Origin: Paralvinella palmiformis
Taxonomy: Eukaryota; Annelida; Polychaeta; Terebellida; Alvinellidae
Reading direction: 5' to 3'
Length of the DNA: 64,000 bases
Assembly: GCA_025642065.1 (NCBI GenBank)
Contig: JAODUP010000056.1
Coordinates: forward strand, 1-64,000
Shown: in pieces, positions 1-10,833 of the stretch
How positions within the stretch are numbered: the stretch's first letter is position 1
Layout of the letters: each line of letters starts with the position of its first letter
Position numbers and translations under genes: made by a program
Notes under the pieces: model-generated
The model's input: the letters and a program-made list of their open reading frames with translations, nothing else
Told to the model about the DNA's origin: nothing
Databases searched by the model: none

Positions 1-196
1 AAACTTGGAAAGTATTAAAAGTTGCTATAACATATTTATGGTAGAACATGATCTGCTCTTTTCGAATTGATGTCACACTTACCTCGATTCGCAGTATTTC
101 TAAGATTTTCACACAAAAATAGCAACAGCAAACCGAGTAAATAAAAGGGAAATCTGCCGTCAAAACGCGTTAGTATCGCGATAATTGGCATACAAC
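1..196. other. unassigned sequence left of MITE copy 1
   Basis: No coding exon or repeat boundary was recognised here. The last eight bases (189-196, CATACAAC) are the left target-site duplication of the MITE that follows. Confidence 0.5.
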
Positions 197-689
197 CATC
201 GACCTAAAAGAAAACTAAATCGAATACGGCCGCCGATTTGATGGCAAACAAGCCCCTACTTGCGGTCGTGGAAATAGGAACGCAGACTGCAAAAATCAGG
301 TTTATAAACTTGGTGAATTATTATTGTGTCGATTGTTGCATAAGCCGTGTTTGGCGGGAAATTAAGCTTAACTGGTATCCTATTTAGCCCGTTCAACAAC
401 CTCCTGCCTATCTCTGGCGTTTGATCCCAACTAAACTAGATCCACAGACTTGCATAAACGACATTTACATATTTCATGGTATATAATAGGAGAGGAATAA
501 TACAGATTGTCTGCACACACAAAATTATAATGCACACATTACAATAAATGTCCGTATCCGTAGGTTCAAAACTCGAAGCGCAGCATCTTCAACGTTCCTT
601 TTTCACCTACCGGAAGTCAGAGCTGTTTGGTCATGGCGGCCCAATCAAACACCAATTACTGCTCGGTCTAGTTTTCTTTTAGGTCAATG
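197..689 (+). mobile_element. hAT-like MITE, copy 1, intact ends and TSD
   Basis: The left end reads CATCGACCTAAAAGAAAACT and the right end is the reverse complement of CATTGACCTAAAAGAAAACT, so the 20-bp terminal inverted repeats match at 19 of 20 positions. A perfect 8-bp direct duplication, CATACAAC, flanks it at 189-196 and 690-697. An 8-bp duplication with termini starting CA is typical of the hAT superfamily. The 493-bp interior has no transposase, so the element is non-autonomous. A second, inverted copy lies at 6226-6738. Confidence 0.85.
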
Positions 690-697
690 CATACAAC

Positions 698-1040
698 GAA
701 TTGTATCGAGAAAACGTGACCCTCGAGAACAGGTGGCGTCACGAAACTAATAGGTGACAACTAGCAACATCAACAAATGATTATTATATTTCTTGTCATT
801 TTATCGAATTTTCTTCAAAAATGAATATGATTATATATAGATCTATATATCATAGTGTCGCAGTATTTCTAAACAAATTAATTTTTACTATTGCCAAAAA
901 ATAATTTTTAACAACGACCGAATGTGTCGTTGATATATTAAATTCACTAATGAGTCAATTGTAACAATCTCAGAGAACTATACGGATATAAAGACATTCA
1001 TAGTGGTCGCTAAATTAATAATTCAAATAAGTATTTATAT
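698..1040. other. AT-rich spacer, nothing recognised
   Basis: After the right TSD of MITE copy 1 the sequence is AT-rich intergenic DNA. No exon-like ORF, SINE head or inverted end was seen up to the start of the next repeat. Confidence 0.4.
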
Positions 1041-1044
1041 ATAT

Positions 1045-1417
1045 ATATTCAATTCCGAATCGAATTTATCAATTCATCAATTTATCAAATCAACTTTTTT
1101 TTTCCTTAATACATTTACCATGAGTAGGTACTCCGGGTACCTACTTCAAGTAGTTTATATTCCAAGTAGGTTTATCATATCGAAATATTTATGAATTAAA
1201 AAATTAAATGGTAAATTAATTGTTGGATTTAATTTGTCCATTCTAAACATTGAATGGGGGTGAAATAATAAAATTAATACATTCCTAAACAGCAATATCT
1301 CTATATAGATTACAGGTAGGCTATGTGGTGGTGTCACAGTGTTGTGGACGGAGCCGACAGTATCTAGACCATTTAATTGGTTAAATGCTGACTTGGGGTG
1401 CCACAGTCGGTGTGTTA

Positions 1418-1474
<57 letters not shown>

Positions 1475-1660
1475 TATTTATTTATTTATAATGAACCAGC
1501 TCTGGATCATTTTGGTTCTAGTATATTGGTAACACCACATGTGAGTGTTAAAGTTGTAAAGATGGTAAATTAATTTGTGATTTTAATATTTTTGTAGGAA
1601 ACTTCCATTCCAGTTCAAATTTTCTCAATTGCAATTCAAATTCCAATTCTGCATATATCT
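1045..1660 (+). mobile_element. microsatellite-carrying TIR element (ATTCC family), copy A, long form
   Basis: This copy shares its ordered landmarks with sequence at 28739-30283: ATTCC/GAATT-rich ends, the GAGTAGGTACT block, a first ATGGTAAATTAATT at about 1207, a block with CTATATAGATTACAGGTAGG, a (TA)n tract at 1423-1469, the block TTTTGGTTCTAGTATATTGG, and a second ATGGTAAATTAATT at about 1561. It encodes no protein. Its extreme left end (the CATGGGGTCAATTCC terminus seen elsewhere) is missing or decayed. Confidence 0.6.
1423..1469. repeat. (TA)n microsatellite inside TIR element copy A
   Basis: An uninterrupted TA dinucleotide run. It occupies the same internal position as the CA/TA runs in the other long copies of this element. 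Confidence 0.9.
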
Positions 1661-1715
1661 ATCAATATGTGGAGGTATGGATCATTTTATGTTTAGATTA
1701 ATGGATATCTAGTTG

Positions 1716-1770
1716 TATTTGTATTTAGATTTATGGAGGTAGGTCTCGAAGGATGTTTAGATATGTTGAT
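1716..1770 (+). repeat. dispersed direct repeat, unit 1 (pair at 2569-2622)
   Basis: About 54 bases, including GGATGTTTAGATATGTTGAT, recur with a few mismatches at 2569-2622. No element boundary is evident around either unit. Confidence 0.7.
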
Positions 1771-2568
1771 GCACATAGATAAAGTGGATAGACGCTTTAC
1801 TTTACATCCCACCACACCTAACTGCATATACTTAGGGACGCTAAATTAGGCGTGAATGAACGTTCACTTAGTGATGAACGGAAACGTATGAAGATTAGCT
1901 GTTAGGTTCGAGTAAATCAGAGTATTTACACAGGTTTGAGACGATATTTTGTTCTAGTCAGTAATAATCCATTGTGCGGTATTGCTACTTTGTTTTTATT
2001 TTAGCTAAATCACTTCAGTGATTCCATATCTGAGTTAGTGTACATTCTTTTGTGGTCAACAAACTGTAATGTTTGTTAACATGCTGAGGGTCTATAAAAG
2101 GCCTAAGGTTAGAGAATTAATTCGACGTCACACTACTCGGACGTGTATCGATATATATGGTTCATATAGGTAGAATTTATTTAGTTATTCGAACCCAGAA
2201 TACAGCTGAAGGTCAGCATCTGGTGGTCAAAATTATGTTTTACATGTGTCTTAAGGACCTAAGGAAAATTACTGTTGAATGTAAACTGCGTGTTCAAAAT
2301 AGTTTATATGATATAGTATTGATAAGCTAGGTCACCATTGAACCACACGCACGTGTTGTTTGTTGCGAGCTGTGGTATCAAATGGTATGTTTTTTACGTG
2401 CTTCCGCTTTTTGTACGTAGCCTGCATGTAGCCGCTTTCCTGTGGGCGTGACATATTTGTCGCGTACGAAAAGCGAATTAGCTGGTCCCCACAGGCTGAT
2501 GAGTAGACCAAACACATGCTTAGGTATACGCACACATCAATAAATATTTTTAGGTTAATGTATGTATA
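1771..2568. other. unassigned intergenic sequence
   Basis: Nothing coding or structural was recognised between the two direct-repeat units. Short minus-strand ORFs here have no recognisable domain. Confidence 0.4.
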
Positions 2569-2622
2569 GTTGTATTTAGATTTATGAAGGTAGGTGTCGA
2601 GGGATGTTTAGATATGTTGATC
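2569..2622 (+). repeat. dispersed direct repeat, unit 2 (pair at 1716-1770)
   Basis: Near-identical to unit 1, about 850 bp downstream in the same orientation. Confidence 0.7.
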
Positions 2623-2655
2623 TTCTGTGCCTGTTGCCTCTTTATATGTACCCTA

Positions 2656-2717
2656 AAACACACACACACACGAGCGCGCGCGCACGCACAAACACACACA
2701 CATACACATACACACAA
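2656..2717. repeat. (CA)n/(CG)n microsatellite
   Basis: Alternating CA and GC dinucleotides with minor interruptions. Purine-pyrimidine alternation of this kind can adopt Z-DNA. Confidence 0.9.
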
Positions 2718-3014
2718 TAGAGAATAGACATAGGCCCACTTATTTTATGTGAGCATATATATATTAATTCCAATCCTTCAATAAATGAATATTTAAATAA
2801 GATACTTAAAAACTATTTGATCCGCGGATCAAGATCCTATATTAAGTTATTTCTTTGTACATTCAATTTTATCACATGAATTGTGTGTGTGTATTAAGAA
2901 GAAGAAGAATATATGTATTCAGTTCACATAACAATTTTATCGTTTGATTGAATAATATATAAATATATATTATATAAGGAAAGTAATACACACAAACAAT
3001 TTTATCATATAGAT

Positions 3015-3072
3015 TATGTGTGTGTGTGTATGTCTCTGTGTGTGTGTGTGCGCGCGCGCGCGCGCGTGTGTC
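3015..3072. repeat. (TG)n/(GC)n microsatellite
   Basis: TG runs followed by an eight-unit CG stretch at about 3050-3066 and then TG again. It is the strand mirror of the tract at 2656-2717. Confidence 0.9.
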
Positions 3073-3136
3073 TGTGTATGTATGCAATGTGTGTATTAAC
3101 AATTGTATCCTATGTTATAATTAATATATATATATA

Positions 3137-3232
3137 CTAATACAGACTAAACAGGGTGTTAAATTATTAAATTGCAATGAATGCCGAAGTAATACACACT
3201 AAACAGGGTGATAAATTGCAATGAATGCCGAT
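3137..3232 (+). repeat. imperfect tandem duplication, about 50-bp unit
   Basis: Two adjacent units each contain ACTAAACAGGGTG followed by AATTGCAATGAATGCCG. The first has an extra eight or so bases in the middle. Confidence 0.75.
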
Positions 3233-3360
3233 GAAAAGCCAAAAGTACTTAGTTTGCGGCAGGGAGATATTTTTACTCGTTACTGAAAAATAAGTACTTC
3301 AATTTTTATGTTATATAGAACTTCATATGATACTCTAAACACACTACTTTGATAACACAC

Positions 3361-3711
3361 TCAACATGTGTAAAATTCATCCCTGACATTGTCCCCGTCA
3401 GTGTAACTCATAATAGCGGTCAATAATCCTGTTTTTTCGCAGCCATGTTTGAGAACATCAGTTTGTTTGAGAACATCAGTTTGTTTGAGAACATCAATCT
3501 GTTGAGCAATGAAATTAAATGCATGAAACACCCAACATGCGTGTAGAGGTTTGAGGGTAGAGATCTTCAGGTTGAGTTGAGTGTCTGCAATTTTGTAATT
3601 AGAGATCAAGGCGTCACTGACTTGATCACTGTACCAGGCATTGATTTTTCGTGCGATATTTGTTATAATTTGCATTGATTTGCGGAAAATAGAAAAATAA
3701 TATGAAAACAT
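3361..3711 (-). pseudogene. transposase-like C-terminal fragment
   Basis: An open frame of 116 codons ends at a stop at 3361. It contains the stretch KPLHACWVFHAFNF followed by HGCEKTGL. From memory this resembles the conserved tail of multicopy DDE-transposase-like ORFs in invertebrate genomes (KPLHAxWV, then G-K-G). No catalytic DDE residues are in the fragment, so it would be only the C-terminus. Between the two motifs there is a short internal repeat, DVLKQT twice and then DVLKHG. No promoter or upstream exon was seen. Family assignment is tentative. Confidence 0.35.
3443..3500. repeat. 18-bp tandem repeat, three units
   Basis: TTTGAGAACATCAGTTTG occurs three times head to tail, the last with a mismatch. 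The period is a multiple of three and keeps the minus-strand frame open. Confidence 0.85.
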
Positions 3712-3719
3712 TATATTTT

Positions 3720-4530
3720 ACACCTCATTATATACAGTTTGATGAAACCTTCTCATTATGGTAATTACAATTTGTCTTTAGCTTGCATATCAGTTACCTT
3801 TGTTGTCATTCACTCATGGAGATGGTAAGTCACTTACTATATACATTTAGTTCAGATATGCTTAGAATGGAAGGTCAATGATCTAGGTTATGGCTGGTGA
3901 ATAACGGTGTGCTTTGAAATATTGTTTTCCCTGAAGATGAACATAATACTTAAAACCCCATGTCTGTATGTCATGGGTTAGAGCTCCAATGTCATTTTTA
4001 TGAAGTTTCATATTTTACTCCGAAATTGGTGGCCATCTTTAAAGATGGCCGGAATACGGTCACTAAGCTACACTTCCAAAAAGTCCATCACAGTTTGTTG
4101 GAGCCCTCATGTACCAGACTAACCAAAGATCATTGTTGGATGTGGTCACCTTTTTGGTAGTCACATTAGGTCTGGCTCGTGCGCTATAAGTAGTTTATTA
4201 CTGCAGCACAGGCATGATAATTGTCACCAAAAACAATTCAAATCCAAGTAAGTGAACATTTGAAACTACAAGATGGTGGCCAGTTATTTCCCCAAATATT
4301 GATATCTATTTGTATATTTTCAAGCATACTGAAACCATTTATGCTTTCCTAAATCCTCTGCAGTATAATATTATGTTTTTATTTAGCCATATTAAACACA
4401 ATCCTGAAGATGACAGTATTTATGTGTACGGATACAAATAGACTTCTTTAAAAGCATTGGCCAACACATGAACAGTGTAGGACTGGATGACCTATGTGCT
4501 GAGACAGGTGTATAAGCAGCTAACACCATT
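3720..4530. other. unassigned intergenic sequence
   Basis: No exon-like ORF with splice sites and no repeat ends were recognised. Frames in this stretch are short and lack domain motifs. Confidence 0.4.
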
Positions 4531-4543
4531 CAGACCATGATAG

Positions 4544-6200
4544 TTGGCAGGGCCTACTTTCGTGCTGTCAGAGGACACCAACTTATTCTGGTACCTGAAG
4601 TGGCCGATTTTTAAGTCATGGCTGGTTGAATATGGACATGAACATGATGTGGTAGTTGAAGAGTTCGCCCAAAGTCTCGGTCAGGTATTCAAGAAGGATA
4701 ACAACGCTGACCATATAGCAAAACTCTGCACTGCAATCGATCAGCTGTCAGATGTACTTCGTAGTGAGGATGTAGAGTTCCTTATGGAGGAGTTTAACCA
4801 AGCGCACTCTGACAGTCCGAACTTCATGTTGTGGTCAACTCATGTGGCGACGGTTGAAATTCTGCTGGACTTCATCAGAGCTGAGAGGGATGGCAACTGG
4901 ATTCAACGCTTAGAAACATTCAATGCGATGCTGCCCTGTTTCACAATATATAACCACACAAACTATACACGTTGAGGCCAGTTTACCTTGCAGACATGAA
5001 ACTCCTCGAGAGGTCCATGCAGAGTTTATTGATAGAAGCCTTGTAGTGAAGAGCACCAAAAGGCGATTCAACCAAGTCCCTGCTGATGAGGCACCTGAAT
5101 GGATCAACAAGATATACAAGATGCATAATGACATAATCGGCATAACCAGAAATGCCCAAGCCAGAGAAAGGTTTTTTGTCACATAGTGAGAACGATCGCG
5201 CATTTCACAAGAAATCAGATCACTCCTTAAAGATGACGACGAGGAGATTGTTTTCCGCTATTTTGATACTATTCTACCTCGAACATGGCGTGATGCTGAT
5301 GACGTGAAGAAGCTTGCTACGCAACTCCGATGATTTGATGTGTTCAGATTAGACAGAAGAGAATGGAGACACCTACTTAGAGACTATGGACAAACCTCTG
5401 GCGTCCCTGGCAACAAAAGACTCTGCACTAAGTTAGGTGCTGAAGAGAGAGAGGAATGCAGGCAGTCATCACCAATGCAAAGTAACGGCTAGCGGATGGA
5501 ACCACAGGATTCTATTATGCAACAAAGAAGCATAACTCAAACACTTTTGCTGACCTGTACAATGCTAAAATGTATACTACGCAGAATGTAGTGAAAACAA
5601 TCAAAGCTGACAAGAAGTTACTGCAGTCTCTGCTCAGTGTTGTCATCGCAGGTCGAACAGTAGAAATGGCAAATGTTCTTAAGCATGAGCTGTCTCCATT
5701 CCCAAAATCATTAGCAAAGGCCAGAGGAGAGATGAACACAACATCGAAGGCATACTTGATCAGCATCTTGATGGCTTGACTCACTTTCTCTGATGTTCCA
5801 GATACTGGCATGAAGACCTGTATGCTGATTGATGGGCATTCTCTGATCCAGTTCCTTTGGTATCCCCATGGATGCCAGACATTTGGCGACCTAGCTGGTT
5901 TGTTCCTATAAATTGCAACACATTACTTTTGAGACCACATATAGCCAGAGTTGATGCTGAGGTTATATAGGAGAGGACTCAATCAAGGCGTTGGCATGAT
6001 CAAAGAGAGTAGGCAAATAGAAGCCAATTTGCAAGTTTATTGAAAGAACACGCCTCCTACTCCCACAGGTGTGGAACACCGTAATTGCCTTGGATGAAAA
6101 CAACGCCCATCTCTCCCGTTCTTATCGGATGTCATCATATTAAAAGGTAAAGATCTACCGGAGCGATATGAGATGGTGACGGCAGGCAGATTCATCAATG
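4544..6200 (+). pseudogene. degenerate copy of a repetitive, uncharacterised invertebrate ORF family
   Basis: The frame is open from 4544 to 4975 (143 codons). It then continues only by shifting frame at least four times, with in-frame stops. Recognisable blocks in order are AERDGNWIQRLE and MLPCF..YNHTNYTR (about 4885-4970), VVKSTKRRFNQVPADEAPEW then IIGITRNAQARERFF (about 5040-5180), EMANVLKHELSPFPKSLA (about 5667-5720) and HGCQTFGDLAGLF (about 5868-5905). I recall similar blocks in multicopy predicted proteins of corals and molluscs, spread by mobile elements and of unknown function. The copy is bounded by inverted MITE copies, but no evidence shows that they moved it. It is clearly inactive. 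Confidence 0.55.
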
Positions 6201-6225
6201 TTACAGATGCAAGGTCAACGAGAGG

Positions 6226-6738
6226 AGATCAAACAAAGAAAACTAGACCGAGCACTCCGTGATGTTTGAATGGACCGCCATGACCAAACAGCGCTGATTT
6301 CCGGTAGTGGAAAAAGCAACGTTGAAGCGGCTGCGCTTCGAGTTTTGAACCGATGAATATGAACATTTCTTGTGATGTGTGCATTATAATTTTGTGTGTG
6401 CAGACAATCTGTATTATTCCTGTCCATTGTATGCCATGAAATACGTACATATCGTTTTATGTAAGTCCGTAGATCTAGTTTAGTTGAGATCAAACGCCAG
6501 ATACAGAAAGGCTAAATATAATAATAGTTAAGCTTAATTTCCCGCCAAAATAACCCTTTAGCAGTTATTTTAAATGTGTTCCTTATACTTACAGATAAAA
6601 AGATATTCCTTTTGTACTACTTTTATTCCCACGGCTTACATTTTCAATCTACCTTCCTTTTTTCCACGACCAGAAATTGGGACCTGTTTGCCATCAAATC
6701 GGCGGCCGTGTTCGGTATAGTTTTCTTTCAGGTCAATG
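6226..6738 (-). mobile_element. hAT-like MITE, copy 2, inverted relative to copy 1
   Basis: The interior is the reverse complement of 197-689, including the segment CGGCCGCCGATTTGATGGCA (around 6690-6710 on this strand). The right end, AGTTTTCTTTCAGGTCAATG, is well preserved. The left end (from about 6226) is decayed, and no clean 8-bp duplication was found. Confidence 0.75.
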
Positions 6739-6794
6739 CTGGCAGCCCATTCAAACACCACTGACTGCTCGGCCTAGTTTCTTTCAGGTCAATG
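6739..6794 (+). mobile_element. truncated third copy of the MITE right end
   Basis: This 56-bp piece matches 632-689, the right end of MITE copy 1, and ends in the same CTTTCAGGTCAATG. It directly abuts copy 2, so two termini lie in tandem. Confidence 0.65.
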
Positions 6795-7245
6795 AATTCT
6801 CCCGTCTCATTTCGCGTTGTTTCTTCAGCAGGATTGTTTACGTTTAAACCACAAATTTCAGAATAAGATATACTATTCTTTCGACAAGTGTGAAAGAAAT
6901 ATAAAATAGCCACAACTCTTTTTTTTACATTATTTGTGTCCTGAAGCAATAAATGCTGGATTCATGGTTTAATTCACGAACAATAGTCTGCCTGTTCTAC
7001 CGTTGACCAAAAAGATGGCCGAATCCGATTTGTTGTTTTAACAACACCTTCAATGATTTCGTATTTTAGGGCACTCTTTACATATACCTGTATATCTGCA
7101 TTCAGAATAGATTCACGTATCTAAATATGTGAGTTTGTTCTAGATGACCATGCCTCTGACTCAGTCCGAGTATTTAAATCCATCTTGTTTCAATTAGTCC
7201 CATTGACCTTCATGTTACTGGCCGGTTGACAATTGTTTCTGATCG
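6795..7245. other. unassigned intergenic sequence
   Basis: No gene or repeat boundary was recognised. Confidence 0.4.
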
Positions 7246-7249
7246 AACA

Positions 7250-7900
7250 ACTCGCCCGGGATTCAAATGCGCATGCGCAGCTGGATCGGTCTATTGATGA
7301 ACATCTAACGTGGAGAGGGCATATAAATGTTTTTAAAAATAAAATATCCAGAACTTGGTGTAATTTGCAAGGCTAGAAAATTATTAAATATTACCACTCT
7401 TGTATCACTATATTATGCATTTATATACCGATAGTTAATGTACCGTGTTGAAGTGTGGTGCGGAGCCTTGTGATTTTACAAAGATGTGTTCATTAAAATT
7501 CAAAAGATAATTGTCAGGATATTAGTATCTGCATCTTATAACGCACACGCCACTCCATCAATTAAAACAATAAACATCATGACATTTGACAACATCTATA
7601 ACTACTTTACAAGTATGTATATTCATGTTTAAAGTTGCGAAGCATACACATCCTCGGATTTTGTATTCAATGTTTGTACAAAATAAAAATATTTTTAATT
7701 ATACAACTAGACATGGTCAGTTATGCTGTACTCCCCTAGCCAAGACAAACTTGATGAGAAATTCATTAAGATGTGCGGTGCTATCTGTTGGAATAAATAT
7801 ACTGTATTAAGTGATCGCAATTGTACACTTAACGTTTTAAATCCGGCATAAAGCAATGTTTATTACTATGAAATATCATATAATAAAAGACTTACCTTAC
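7250..7900 (+). mobile_element. LINE fragment, C-terminal end of reverse transcriptase ORF and 3' end
   Basis: Read across frameshifts, the plus strand gives SIDEHLTWRGHI, KISR..G.ICKARKLLNI, TTLVSLYYAFIY and then KIQKIIVRIL and YNAHATPSIKTI. This is the usual C-terminal block that follows the RT palm in CR1/RTE-like retrotransposons. Stops and shifts show it is dead. The block after 7800 resembles a short LINE 3' UTR. Confidence 0.6.
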
Positions 7901-7962
7901 GTTATTCACCCTCTTTATCCCTTATATGTAATGAATTTAAAATAAAAGGATTATGTACTTTG

Positions 7963-8000
<38 letters not shown>

Positions 8001-9007
8001 ATAATAAACCTTTATGACACGAATATTCATTTAAAGATTTCATTCAGTATAGAATTGTGGCTGGCCTTGGGGTGGGGGAAATCTATGCCTCGGTGGCCTG
8101 TCGATTATACTGAATATAATGTTGGGCTGATTTGATAACTTAATAATTATTTTAATTTTCTACTATCATTGGCATAACTTATCCTGTTTCAATTCTACTT
8201 GAAAATAAGGAAAAACACCTTTTTGGCACTTCATTAAAACATCTAGAGGTAAGAGTGCGTTTAAAGGCCATGCCCATATTGTATGAAGACAGCAAATGGG
8301 TAGCAGCCAGAATCTCGTAATTAAAGTGTTCTGCCTTCGGGCTAGTAACTGGTCCAAAATACTAGCACAACTGGAATATCCGTTTCTGAGACAAAATATA
8401 AAGTAATCTTGTGTTCTATATTGTGCGTGAATTTGCAGTTGGGATGGAGCTCTTCGCTGTAGAAATAAATGCACAGCTGGTTTATGGATTAATTAATTTC
8501 GTCGCATCGAATACATTATGAAAATATATTAATGATTGTGTTAGATATGCCAACTGAAAAATGAGTAAATATCAGTATTTTAATATATTCTTTATAGTTT
8601 AGGTTAAGTTTTAGGTTTACAGGAACCGGTCAACGCCATTTTTAAACGTGATTTCAATATTCAACGAAGACCATCTTCAGACGTGGCGGGTGAAACAAAC
8701 ATTTTCACGACAAATAAATTTCGTTTTGATTTAGATATAATCAATATAATAATTCATTTCATTCGTAAATCATTACTAATAAACATGGGAATACCCTTAA
8801 TAACTCTGGATATGTGTTTAATATCAACAGTTTTACATGGCGCTATTAACTTACGACAATTCACACGGAGATACACATCATGACTTTGCTAGGTTTGTCG
8901 GGGTTTAGATTTCATTACATGTGATGCTCCACTATCTGAATAATTTATTCCAGATCCTGTTATTGATACACATTTGGTATTTGGAATGTTGACAAGAATT
9001 ACATTTC
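7901..9007. other. unassigned intergenic sequence with a (TA)n tract
   Basis: The TA tract lies at 7964-7996. The rest holds no recognisable exon. A 102-codon minus-strand frame at 8166-8474 has no identifiable domain. Confidence 0.4.
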
Positions 9008-9019
9008 TGACCAGATTGT

Positions 9020-9206
9020 TGCGGGCGCCTCCGTGGTCTAAAGGTAGCGTGTTGGATGACAGATCACTACCACCCGTGTTCGAATCTCGGCGTGATATAT
9101 CTGAAGGTTGTTTCGTCTTTGACTTCGCTTCATTACCTTCGGAGGTCGCTGGACTCATTTATCCTACCATGTGCACAAAAGTGGCCGTAAAACACCAATC
9201 ATCATC
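9020..9206 (+). mobile_element. tRNA-derived SINE (family 1) with target-site duplication
   Basis: The head GGGCGCCTCCGTGGTCTAAA begins at 9023. An A-box-like GTGGTCTAAAGGTAGCG and a B-box-like GTTCGAATC (about 9080) follow. The 3' part ends with GGCCGTAAAACACCAATCAT and a short ATC repeat. A 12-bp duplication flanks it: TGACCAGATTGT at 9008-9019 and TGACCAAATTGT at 9207-9218. The same family recurs inverted at 11593-11793. Confidence 0.85.
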
Positions 9207-9218
9207 TGACCAAATTGT

Positions 9219-9471
9219 CGATGTCAGTAAGAATCTCCATGGAAGAACTATGGACCAATGAATGTGTTTTATGCTGATTATAGAATGTATTATGAATTAC
9301 TGAATGGGTCATATACTTACATTCTTATTATTAATGTATACTATTTTTCTGATATTGAATGTAATTAAATGTTTAAAATCTACAAATACATGTAAGTATC
9401 GTGTTTATTACAAACATTTCACGATTCATGAATTTTTCAGTTAAACATGGCACAGTTTTGGTTGGGCAAGT

Positions 9472-9524
<53 letters not shown>

Positions 9525-10010
9525 AATGAAACAACAATAGTTAGAAATCATGGACAGTCCGTATAATTTCTGTTAATAAAATGTGCTCATAGTATAAACA
9601 TGATAATTGAATTTGAAGTATTGTAATTTTATTGTTTTCAATGATGTCAGCTCAATAATGTATGAAAAACTGGAGAATATAAACTTAAGCCCAAAAGAAA
9701 TTATGAAGGGAAATTAGTACACTCTTTCTACACATCATCCATTAATGGATATACTATTTTACATAATTGAGTCTGTTGGTGATTAATTCCCTGTTCCGTT
9801 CGTATTTTTCTTTGGTGTATTTCAGTGAAATTTGGGAGCTCTATTGTACCATCCCATACATTAAATGACAATGATTGTATGAAAACATAAACAATAACAG
9901 TCAGGGTTAGAAATAAAAGTCATTGTTGCCCCCTTGTAAGTCGTCTCAAGTGGAAGTCTCCAAACAAAGACACGACATGTGCTAATTTTCCACTCCTCGT
10001 CAAAACTAAC
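9219..10010. other. 3' flank and probable 3' UTR of GGT
   Basis: This lies downstream of the GGT stop codon (minus strand). It contains a (TA)n tract at 9475-9522 and a minus-strand AATAAA at 9628-9633, about 380 nt past the stop, which could be the polyadenylation signal. Nothing else was recognised. Confidence 0.45.
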
Positions 10011-10175
10011 TTAATACCCATCTGGAACGCCGTTCCTTCTTAGATCGCTCGCAGCTTCTATACAACGGCCATCTTTAACTTTTCTACTGAGGTCATTGAT
10101 AACTTGCGTCACACAGAAATTACAGTCCTTTACTTGAAATTTGTGTCCTTTTAATTCTAAATCGTGTCGGATATC
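10011..10175 (-). CDS. GGT1: GGT exon K (last), C-terminus
   Basis: The acceptor is TTTGCAG at its upstream edge. The 55 codons, starting DIRHDLELKGH, end with IEAASDLRRNGVPDGY and a TAA stop at 10011-10013. This matches the family ending, AASD-R--G-P-GY. Confidence 0.85.
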   Translation of the reverse strand, partial: DIRHDLELKGHKFQVKDCNFCVTQVINDLSRKVKDGRCIEAASDLRRNGVPDGY

Positions 10176-10425
10176 CTGCAAAGATTATTTCATGGAAGTA
10201 ACATCATCAGCTAGATAACCATTGTCGTGAATACGTAATATAGGAATCGTAAAGTTCCCGTATGTTCGCTTTATGTTATGGTTTTAGTTGATAACAACCT
10301 GGCCTTAGAATATTATTTAGACCATATCAGCGTTCGTTTTAATATATCTGATATATGTCAGCCAAATAAAACACCTCAATCCCTAAAGTGCCATCAGTAG
10401 TTTAATTCTATAAATATCAACATAC

Positions 10426-10539
10426 CAAAGGCCAAGACATCTCATGTAGAATTTCGTCAGGTAAAAGTTGATGATGATAATGAGGTTGGTCCAAGGCTTC
10501 ATTCACATTATAACCAAGCCATAATATGTTTAATATTAC
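10426..10539 (-). CDS. GGT1: GGT exon J, small-subunit segment
   Basis: 38 codons in phase 0 give VILNILWLGYNVNEALDQP and then HHQLLPDEI. This corresponds to the [23 protein letters not shown] region of known GGTs. The donor is GTATGT. Confidence 0.85.
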
Positions 10540-10833
10540 CTTTTGGAAGGAAAATATAGAAGACCATCTCCGCTTATGGAAAGAGGAAAATAGTCCTGCT
10601 CATCCACCACCCTTTTTTAGACACACGCACACGCTCGCGCGCGCACGCACCAACGCACACGCACGCACACACATACACAAACAATCACACACACATATGA
10701 ATGAATGAATTAATTAATTAGTTAATTAATCGATAAATAAATAAATAGATGGATGGATGGATGGATTGATGTTTATTAATCCGGCAATCTGCGCTAGCCA
10801 TGTCAACTGAGGACATATTAAACAATTCCTTAC

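Noticed and set aside
2872..3102. Minus-strand frame rich in His/Thr/Arg
   Set aside because: It is a translation of CA/CG repeats with no conserved domain.
3137..3232. Short repeated units considered as a CRISPR-like array
   Set aside because: Only two imperfect tandem units with no spacers, in animal DNA. The 18-bp repeat at 3443-3500 also has no spacers.
9023..9100. tRNA gene candidate
   Set aside because: The A and B boxes are present, but the cloverleaf is incomplete, the block continues into a SINE body, and a TSD surrounds the whole.
10526..10708. Plus-strand 60-codon frame with many His/Thr repeats
   Set aside because: It overlaps GGT exon J on the other strand and runs into a CA/CG microsatellite; the residues come from the simple repeat.
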